Shown here in pieces: positions 1-5,834 of a stretch of 6,433 nt of DNA; the first letter of the stretch is position 1; the number at the start of each line of letters is the position of its first letter. A program made the position numbers and the translations under genes. The stretch is from assembly GCA_017959625.1 (NCBI GenBank), contig JAGDAG010000211.1:1-6433 (forward strand), given 5' to 3'. This DNA comes from Abditibacteriota bacterium. Lineage in GTDB: Bacteria; Armatimonadota; UBA5829. The notes below the pieces were generated by a model. The model did no database searches, was not told the DNA's origin, and saw only the letters and a program-made list of their open reading frames with translations.

Positions 1-1477
1 ACGCCTGAAGCAGTTCGACATAAAGGTGCATCTTTACCTCAACGGCTGCCATCCCCTGTATTATCAGCCGGAAGTGGCGGAAAAGCTGGTAAAGCTTTCC
101 CTGTGCGCCAAAAGCCCTTCCATGTTCTCCTACGATCTGGGCTGGGAGGTGAACTGCGGCAACCACGGTTCGCGGAAACGCTTCGACGACAAGTGGAACA
201 AATGGATAACGGAAAACTACGGCTCCTTTGAGGAGGCCTTCCGCCAGTGGGGCTATACCCCCGCCGTGGAGGACGGGTTTTACACCAACCCTTCCGACGA
301 TATGATAAAGGAGCCCGATGACAAATACCTGGCCTACGTGGCGGCCTACAGGAGCTTTCTGGACGACCATATAAGCAAGGGCTACCAGAGAGTGGTGACG
401 GGCCTCAGGAAGCTGGACCCCTATACCCTTATGGGAGCGCGCAGCGGCTACGGAGGCACGGGCACGTCCTGGATAGCCCATATGTTCCCCTTCGACCTGA
501 AATCGGGAGTGAGGCACCTGGATTACACCGCCCCCGAAGCCTACAATATAGGAGGCAGCCGGGAAGGCTTCCTGAGGGGGCAGCTGAACAATATTTACGG
601 GCACTTCGTTTCCCACGGCAAACCCGTGGTATGGCCGGAATACGGCTCTCCCCTGTTCAACGGGCTCCCCAGAGCGGAATACAAGCCCCACTGCGGCGAC
701 GACATTCTGGAAAAGGAAGGGCTCTACTATAAAGGCATGGGCGAATTCCTTGCGGAGACCCATGTGAACGGCGGCCTGGGCTGGTGGTTCCCCGGGGGCT
801 ACAGGAACGGCGAAGCGTCGGATTTCGGCATTTTCAACCCCGACAACACCATAAGGCCGGCGTCGGAAGCCATCAGAGATACTGCCGCCGCCGTCAAAAA
901 GGGCTACAGGAACCCCAAGCCCTTCCCCGACGTGGTGCTGAAGATAGACAGAGACAAATACGTGCAGGGCTACGCGGGCATATTCGAGGGCATGTGCGAC
1001 GAAGTGGCCAAACTGACCATGGAAGGCAAACGGGTGGATCTGGAGACCGACGGAACGGCGGCGGTGTCTTCGTCCGTGCCTCTGCTGTGCCCGGGCAATA
1101 TCCCCTACAAAGGGAAAGGGCCCCTGAAATATCTGAAGGCGGAATTCGACGAGATAAACGTCAACGGCAGATCCCTCATCGAAAGCGGAAAAGTAACGGT
1201 GAAAAAAGGAAAGCCCGTGGTCTTCAGGGTGCGCGTCGCCAACACCGAGGAAGCGGCCTGGAATTCCCCCTCGGGCTACGGCCAGGTCGGCCTCCGGGTG
1301 CGATACGGGGACAGGGACGAGTTTTATCCCATAATAAGCGACACCTTCTATCTTTCCACAGCCACGCTGCATACCTTCACCCTGAAGGGAAATCCCGGGG
1401 AGGTGACCCTAAGGATGTCTGCCCAAGGCATAGGCGATTTCGGCGAGACGGCTGTGATAACGCTGGATTACAAATAG
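1..1477 (+). CDS. Glycoside hydrolase-like TIM-barrel protein (5' end outside window)
   Basis: The reading frame is open from base 2, and about 491 residues are visible before TAG at 1475-1477. The GTG at 26 lies inside a conserved-looking strand and is read as Val, so the true start is upstream. The fold looks like a (beta/alpha)8 glycoside hydrolase of the GH-A type. A beta4-like segment reads GWEVNCGNHG (Glu codon 146-148), followed by a helix containing W-x-x-W and YGSFEEAFRQWG, typical of GH42-, GH5- and GH2-like enzymes. A beta6-like segment reads LDYTAPEAYN. A beta7-like segment reads PVVWPEYG, with the likely nucleophile Glu at 638-640. A beta8-like segment reads GWWFPGGYRNGE and continues into FGIFNPDNTIRPA. 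From about base 920 the protein becomes a beta-rich C-terminal domain. It leads the operon, 8 nt before the HAD gene. Export cannot be judged without the N-terminus. Exact GH family and substrate are not recognised, and the acid/base residue is uncertain. Confidence 0.75.
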   Translation, partial: RLKQFDIKVHLYLNGCHPLYYQPEVAEKLVKLSLCAKSPSMFSYDLGWEVNCGNHGSRKRFDDKWNKWITENYGSFEEAFRQWGYTPAVEDGFYTNPSDDMIKEPDDKYLAYVAAYRSFLDDHISKGYQRVVTGLRKLDPYTLMGARSGYGGTGTSWIAHMFPFDLKSGVRHLDYTAPEAYNIGGSREGFLRGQLNNIYGHFVSHGKPVVWPEYGSPLFNGLPRAEYKPHCGDDILEKEGLYYKGMGEFLAETHVNGGLGWWFPGGYRNGEASDFGIFNPDNTIRPASEAIRDTAAAVKKGYRNPKPFPDVVLKIDRDKYVQGYAGIFEGMCDEVAKLTMEGKRVDLETDGTAAVSSSVPLLCPGNIPYKGKGPLKYLKAEFDEINVNGRSLIESGKVTVKKGKPVVFRVRVANTEEAAWNSPSGYGQVGLRVRYGDRDEFYPIISDTFYLSTATLHTFTLKGNPGEVTLRMSAQGIGDFGETAVITLDYK

Positions 1478-1485
1478 AGGGACAA

Positions 1486-2127
1486 ATGAAGAAAGGCGTG
1501 ATTTTTGATATGGACGGGGTCCTGTGCGACTCCGAGCCCTTCATCTGCAAGGCGGCGATACTGATGTTCGCCGAAAAAGGCCTCCGGGTAAAGGAGGAAG
1601 ACTTTCTGCCCTTCGTGGGCGCCGGCGAGAACCGCTATATAGGCGGAGTGGCGGAAAAATACGGCCTGAAGGTGGATATAGAAGAGGTAAAGGCCCGCAC
1701 CTACGCCATTTACTGCGAGATAATCAAAGGGCATCTTAAGCCCATGAACGGAGTCTATGATTTTGTCCGGGGCTGCCGCAGCAGGGGCATAAGGCTTGCC
1801 GTGGCCAGCAGCGCCGACCTGGTGAAGGTGCGGGCCAACCTGGCGGAGATAGGCCTGCCCTTCGAAAGCTTCGACACGGTGATAAACGGGCTGGATATCG
1901 AGCGCAAAAAGCCTGCGCCGGACATCTTTCTCCTGGCTGCCGAAAGGCTGGGGCTGCAGCCCGCCGACTGCCTTGTGGTGGAGGACGCCGTAAACGGAGT
2001 GGAAGCCGGCAAAAACGCCGGCATGAAGGTATTGGGGATAATGAGCTCCTTCTCCGAAAAGGAGCTTGCCAAAGCCGATTATCTGGCAAAGGACCTGAGC
2101 TGCGTCCCCCCGGAAGCGCTGGAATAA
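1486..2127 (+). CDS. HAD-superfamily sugar-phosphate phosphatase/phosphomutase-like hydrolase
   Basis: This 213-residue cytoplasmic protein has all four HAD motifs. Motif I is DMDGVLCDS (nucleophile D8, acid/base D10). Motif II is the Ser in AVASSAD (S108). Motif III is Lys in KKPAPDIF (K142). Motif IV is VVEDAVNGVEAG (E166, D167). The helical cap at about residues 18-85 makes it subfamily IA, the beta-phosphoglucomutase/CbbY/Gph type, and the length fits. The DSEP sequence after motif I is more typical of sugar-phosphate phosphatases than of beta-phosphoglucomutase (DTAE), so phosphatase is the slightly preferred reading. The cap segment FVGAGENRYIGGVA and the block AVASSADLVKVRANL strongly recall the HAD domain of plant SOQ1. 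The start is ATG 1486, preceded by AGAGGGA at 1476-1482. The frame is open further upstream, but that stretch is a shadow of the preceding gene. The gene lies between two carbohydrate-related genes, which suggests action on a phosphorylated sugar; that role is inferred. Confidence 0.9.
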   Translation: MKKGVIFDMDGVLCDSEPFICKAAILMFAEKGLRVKEEDFLPFVGAGENRYIGGVAEKYGLKVDIEEVKARTYAIYCEIIKGHLKPMNGVYDFVRGCRSRGIRLAVASSADLVKVRANLAEIGLPFESFDTVINGLDIERKKPAPDIFLLAAERLGLQPADCLVVEDAVNGVEAGKNAGMKVLGIMSSFSEKELAKADYLAKDLSCVPPEALE

Positions 2128-2142
2128 CAAAGAGAGAGTAAA

Positions 2143-4707
2143 ATGAAAATGTCAGCTATCATCATTATTGCGGCTGTTCTGACGGCGTTCTGCGCCGGAA
2201 GCGTTTTTGCGGTATCCATAGCAAAAACAAAATACGAGCCCGACGGGGTCCCCATAGCAAATCTCGTGGCAGACGCGGGGATCGGAGTTGTGCCCGACGG
2301 AAAAACCGACTGCGCCGCCGGGCTGCAGAAGGCTCTGGATCTCTGCGCGGAAAGAGGCGGAGGCACCGTGTTCCTTCCGGACGGAAAATACCTGCTGAAA
2401 AGCGGCGTCCATATCCCCGAGGGAGTAGTGCTGCGGGGCGACTGGCAGGACCCGGCCGGCGCCGCAATGCCGGAATTCGGCACCACCATCCTGGCAAAGC
2501 CGGAGCCTCTCTCACCGGAAGAAGCGGAGGACACTCTGGCAAGGCCCCTTTTCACCATGTCGGGGAACAGCGGCATAATAGGGCTCACAGTGTATTACCC
2601 CGAGCAGTCGGCGGAAGACCCCGTGCCTTACGGCTTCACCATGCTCATGGACCGGGTGTCCAGCGCCACTCTCCGGCGCATAACCCTGGTCAACTCCTGG
2701 AGGGGCATATCAGCCGAAGGGCATCACGAGCTGTGCCAGCTGGAAAAGATACGCATCTGCGCCCTGGAGACCGCCGTACTCATGGATTCCTCCACCGACG
2801 TGGGCTACACCTCGGATATCCGTATATCTCCGGAGTTCTGGCTGAAGGGCGCATACGCCTGCAAGGCCCCGGAGGCGCTGAAGAAGCGCTGCCTGGAAAA
2901 CGCAGAGGGCATGGTGCTGGGCTGGCTGGACGACGAGACCCTTTCGGAGATATACATAACGGGCTTCAAAACCGGCATCCATTTTCTGAAAAAGCAGTTC
3001 TGGGGGCTTTTGTACGAAGTGCATATAAAGGGCTGCAAGACCGGCATCCTGTGCGAGAACCTCAACGACTGGGCAGGCGCCGTGGTGAGCCGGGGGGAGA
3101 TAGAGGCCCTGGAGGACGCCGTGATCTGCGAGTCCCGGGTGGGCATGCTGAAGCTCTGCGGCATGAAGCTTAAGGGCAGAGTGTCCGGACGAAGATACAA
3201 AATAAACGGCGCCGATCTTTCTTTTGCGCCGAAGCTCACCCACGGCGGCTATAAAAAGCCGGTGTTCCGTCTGTACGCGCCGGAAACGGCGGGCTTTTCG
3301 GGAAAGCCCGCCGATATATCGGACAGGCTCCAGGACGCTTTGGACAAGGCCGGGAAAACGGGAGGCGTGGTGTATCTGCCGGCGGGGGTCTACAGCCTTT
3401 ACAAGCCTGTCACGGTGCCCGAAGGGGTGCAGCTTACGGGCAGCGCTCCGGTTTTCAACACCGACTTTCCCGGAGGCACCCGCATACTTACCTACGTGAA
3501 CAACGGCGCCTCCGTCACTCTTGAAAAGGACGCCGGGGTAAACGGCATACGTTTCCTGTATCCCTCCTTCGACGCGGCCAGCGCAAGAAAATATATAGAC
3601 GAAAACGACCCGGTCACCAAATCGGTGTGCATCAAAGGAGCCGGCAGCGGAGTTTACGTGACCAACACAGTCATTACCGCCGCCTTCACGGGGATAGACT
3701 TCACCGGCTGCGACGGGCATTTCGTAAAACAGGTGTTCGGCGTGAGCTATCTCACCCATATACTGGCGGGGGGAAAGGACGGGCACATAGAGGGAGTGCT
3801 GGCGAACATACACTTCACCCAGCGGCACACCCTTTCGCCCTACTTCGACGAACGCTATGCGGACAAAAAGCTCAGCTGGATGGGCCTGGGGGCCGTTATA
3901 AGGGATATGGTGACAAGGCCCTTCTGCACCACCTTCAGGCTGAAGGATGCGGAAAACGAAAGCCTGCTGAACCTTTTCATGTACGCGCCGAACCATCTGC
4001 TGCAGGCGGAGAATTCCACCGCGACCCTTATCAACGTGTCCTCCGACTTCATGTACGGCTACCAGCTGCTGGCAGATGAAAACAGCGACCTTTTGGTGAT
4101 AAACTCCCTCAGGTCCTGCGGAGGCTCCGTCATTTGCGACGAGACCTCGAAGGCAAAGATCTACAACCGCATAGCCATAAGCTATCAGACGGAGACGGAT
4201 TACGATTCGGAAACAGGCAGGACCGACGAATACCGCTACACAAAAAGCGTCCCGATAACCGGCTGCGACACCCTTGAGGGAGTAAGGGAAGCGTCCCTTA
4301 CGGAAGACCCGGAATATACAAAAACGGGAAAGGCCTGGTTCAGGGAGGGCTTTACCAAAAACCCCGAAGACATAGTTTCGGCAGACCTGCCGGTGACGGA
4401 CATATCCTCCTGCTGGCCCGGAGGCAGGCTGCACCTCACGGTTTACGTGAACGACTATCACAACCTGATATGGGGCAGCCAGATACGGCTGGGCTCCGGC
4501 GGGGCTCAGGATTCCGAGCTTTTGTCGTGGTCGCTGCCGGTGTTCATCCTGCACAAGGGGAAAAACGAGCTGTACCTGCCCTTTGAAAGCGCGAATCCGG
4601 CGGGGGATTTCGACCCGTCCCGGGTGAACTATCTGAGGATATACGCATTTTTCGGCGCCGATTTCAAAAACAAATTCGCCATAGACGATATATTCGCCTG
4701 CGAATAA
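2143..4707 (+). CDS. Secreted tandem pectate-lyase-type beta-helix protein
   Basis: The protein has 854 residues. Residues 1-23 form a Sec-type signal peptide: MKMS, a hydrophobic core of Ile/Ala/Val/Leu, and a likely cleavage after SVFA. A Pectate_lyase_3-type entry motif (PDGKTD, then LQKALD, GGGTVFLPDGKYLL and PEGVVLRG) spans about 46-100, followed by beta-helix-like sequence to about 350. A second entry motif (DRLQDALD, GGVVYLPAGVYSL, PEGVQLTGS) at about 391-434 begins a second helix unit to about 720. From about 747 to the end is a separate beta-rich domain (LHLTVYVNDYHNL, then GKNELYLPF, then VNYLRIY) resembling a carbohydrate-binding jelly roll. The family includes pectate lyases, GH28-like polygalacturonases and phage tailspikes; no catalytic residues could be assigned, so substrate and activity are unknown. 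The start ATG 2143 has a GAGAGAG Shine-Dalgarno at 2132-2138; ATG 2149 is an alternative. It is the last gene of the operon and is followed by a terminator. The mature part has 18 cysteines. Confidence 0.87.
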   Translation: MKMSAIIIIAAVLTAFCAGSVFAVSIAKTKYEPDGVPIANLVADAGIGVVPDGKTDCAAGLQKALDLCAERGGGTVFLPDGKYLLKSGVHIPEGVVLRGDWQDPAGAAMPEFGTTILAKPEPLSPEEAEDTLARPLFTMSGNSGIIGLTVYYPEQSAEDPVPYGFTMLMDRVSSATLRRITLVNSWRGISAEGHHELCQLEKIRICALETAVLMDSSTDVGYTSDIRISPEFWLKGAYACKAPEALKKRCLENAEGMVLGWLDDETLSEIYITGFKTGIHFLKKQFWGLLYEVHIKGCKTGILCENLNDWAGAVVSRGEIEALEDAVICESRVGMLKLCGMKLKGRVSGRRYKINGADLSFAPKLTHGGYKKPVFRLYAPETAGFSGKPADISDRLQDALDKAGKTGGVVYLPAGVYSLYKPVTVPEGVQLTGSAPVFNTDFPGGTRILTYVNNGASVTLEKDAGVNGIRFLYPSFDAASARKYIDENDPVTKSVCIKGAGSGVYVTNTVITAAFTGIDFTGCDGHFVKQVFGVSYLTHILAGGKDGHIEGVLANIHFTQRHTLSPYFDERYADKKLSWMGLGAVIRDMVTRPFCTTFRLKDAENESLLNLFMYAPNHLLQAENSTATLINVSSDFMYGYQLLADENSDLLVINSLRSCGGSVICDETSKAKIYNRIAISYQTETDYDSETGRTDEYRYTKSVPITGCDTLEGVREASLTEDPEYTKTGKAWFREGFTKNPEDIVSADLPVTDISSCWPGGRLHLTVYVNDYHNLIWGSQIRLGSGGAQDSELLSWSLPVFILHKGKNELYLPFESANPAGDFDPSRVNYLRIYAFFGADFKNKFAIDDIFACE

Positions 4708-4718
4708 AAAACCTTCGG

Positions 4719-4753
4719 CCGGGGAGAGCGGACGCTCTCCCCGGTTTTTTTTT
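4719..4753 (+). terminator. Rho-independent terminator of the carbohydrate operon
   Basis: A perfect inverted repeat pairs 4719-4729 (CCGGGGAGAGC) with 4734-4744 (GCTCTCCCCGG) around a GGAC loop. It is followed immediately by nine T residues at 4745-4753. It begins 11 bases after the TAA of the beta-helix gene. This is a textbook intrinsic terminator for the plus-strand transcript. The A-run at 4706-4711 on the other side is separated from the stem by several bases, so bidirectional use looks weak. Confidence 0.93.
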
Positions 4754-4771
4754 GCTTTCCGCACAGGAAAC

Positions 4772-4795
4772 AAAAAAAAACCGCCTTAACGGCGG
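4772..4795 (-). terminator. Rho-independent terminator of the membrane-protein gene
   Basis: Read on the minus strand, CCGCC (4795-4791), a five-base loop and GGCGG (4785-4781) form a short GC stem followed by nine T residues (4780-4772). It starts within a few bases of the TAG stop at 4799-4801. The stem is only 5 bp, but it is all GC with a long U tract. It faces the plus-strand terminator, as expected between converging genes. Confidence 0.85.
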
Positions 4796-4798
4796 CTG

Positions 4799-5773
4799 CT
4801 ACGGCTCTTGAACCCCCCGGGGCGGGTCTTCCCGCCGGGCGGAGATAAGGCTCATGAGTTCGTCCCGGACGGGGGCTTCGTCTATTTTTGCGGCAAATTC
4901 CTCCGCCTTTGCGGCGTCTTCCTTCAGCAGATAAAGCGCAGAGCATGCGGCGAGGAAGCATATACGGAAAGACAGCCTGCCGCAGGAGAGAAACAGTATC
5001 CGGCGGCCCCTGTCCAGAAACGGATGCCTATGAAGAAGCTCCAGGGCTTTCAGGCAGGCCTCCAGCCGCGCGTCGTCATCCGGGGAATCCGTGCCGGGGA
5101 AGGCAAGCTTCGGCAGGCCGAAGCGCCAGAAGAAATACACTCCCACTATAAGGGCGGCGGAAAGGGACACCAGCCAGGGGCTGGGGCTGCAGAAAAGGGC
5201 TGCGCACAGGAAAAAGAGGCACAGGGCTATATGCAGGAACTCCAGCGCCGGCAGAGTGGCGGACAAAAGCTCCTTGAGGCCTTCGAAGGAGTTGGCGAAT
5301 ACGGGCTTTTGGGGCAGATGGTATTTTTCTCTCATAAGGTCGCTCACCGGCCCCAGGGGCTCCAGCCGGCACAAAAGGGCGGCGGCCTTTCTTGCCTCCC
5401 CCGGCCTGTCGCAAAGCCTGTGGAGATCGGCGATATTGCTGAGGCAAACGGACACAAGGCTTATCCTGAGGGAGCTGGCCATCAGAACGAATTTATACCG
5501 GTCCAGCCAGGGCTTTTTTTCCAGGGTCTCATAGCATTTCCGGTAATGGGAAAGGCTTTCTTCGTAGCGTTTTTCGTTGCGCAGCCGGCGCCCCTTCACA
5601 AAATCCGGAAGCACTATATGGTAGGAAAAAAGCTTCCACAAAACGGCCACAGCCGGCAGGGCGTAAAAACACTTGCTGTATTGCGCAAGGCACAGCGCCG
5701 CCACGAACAGCATATACAAAAAAACGAAATACAGCCCTTCCAGCCAGTAGTTGGTATATTTTATCTGCTTCAT
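4799..5773 (-). CDS. Four-helix membrane protein with TPR-like soluble segments, internally duplicated
   Basis: No named family was recognised for this 324-residue protein. Four hydrophobic segments are visible at about residues 13-31, 37-55, 177-195 and 200-218. Each pair is followed by a polar helical segment (about 56-170 and 225-324) with a TPR-like look, for example RYEESLSHYRKCYETLEKKP and the Gly/Ala pattern RPGEARKAAAL. The two halves align at a constant offset of 163 residues: the membrane pairs, KPWLDR against HPFLDR, and SSLRIS against SCGRLS. It is therefore probably a duplicated 2-TM plus helical unit. It is rich in Cys (13), with no obvious catalytic motif. The start ATG at 5773-5771 follows GGAG at 5784-5781. 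It lies downstream of tpiA in the same direction, separated by a hairpin terminator. TPR-like membrane proteins often act as assembly or docking factors; that role is only a guess here. Confidence 0.8.
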   Translation of the reverse strand: MKQIKYTNYWLEGLYFVFLYMLFVAALCLAQYSKCFYALPAVAVLWKLFSYHIVLPDFVKGRRLRNEKRYEESLSHYRKCYETLEKKPWLDRYKFVLMASSLRISLVSVCLSNIADLHRLCDRPGEARKAAALLCRLEPLGPVSDLMREKYHLPQKPVFANSFEGLKELLSATLPALEFLHIALCLFFLCAALFCSPSPWLVSLSAALIVGVYFFWRFGLPKLAFPGTDSPDDDARLEACLKALELLHRHPFLDRGRRILFLSCGRLSFRICFLAACSALYLLKEDAAKAEEFAAKIDEAPVRDELMSLISARREDPPRGVQEP

Positions 5774-5784
5774 CCGCCTTCTCC

Positions 5785-5820
5785 AAAAAAGCCCGGAAAG
5801 AGCCGGCGCTCCTTCCGGGC
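5785..5820 (-). terminator. Hairpin terminator or attenuator between tpiA and the membrane-protein gene
   Basis: On the minus strand, GCCCGGAA (5820-5813) pairs with TTCCGGGC (5798-5791). An inner stem GAGC (5811-5808) pairs with GCTC (5803-5800) around a four-base loop. The one non-Watson-Crick position, 5812 with 5799, is G-U in the minus-strand RNA but A-C in the plus-strand RNA, so the hairpin fits the minus transcript better. Six T residues follow (5790-5785). It begins 14 bases after the tpiA stop. The T-tract ends 11 bases before the next start codon. Confidence 0.87.
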
Positions 5821-5834
5821 CTGTATTGCAGCGT

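Noticed and set aside
26..28. GTG as the start codon of the glycoside hydrolase.
   Set aside because: The frame continues upstream to the window edge without a stop, no Shine-Dalgarno precedes it, and the sequence on both sides reads as one continuous strand (IKVHLYLNG).
784..1485. A much earlier start for the HAD protein, because its frame is open from 784.
   Set aside because: The upstream part is an Arg/Gln-rich out-of-frame reading of the glycoside hydrolase. ATG 1486 has a Shine-Dalgarno and places motif I at residue 8, as is usual for HAD proteins.
1468..2130. A 220-codon minus-strand frame opposite the HAD gene.
   Set aside because: It is codon-register antisense of a gene with all four HAD motifs, with no independent support.
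4703..4753. The plus-strand terminator acting in both directions.
   Set aside because: On the minus strand several bases separate the stem from the T-run, and the minus-strand gene already has its own terminator at 4772-4795.
2710..4773. A 687-codon open frame on the minus strand, opposite the beta-helix gene.
   Set aside because: It lies in exact codon register with the sense gene. The sense gene hardly uses TTA, CTA and TCA codons, so antisense stops are absent. The sense protein has a signal peptide, domain motifs, a Shine-Dalgarno and a terminator, whereas the antisense product shows none.
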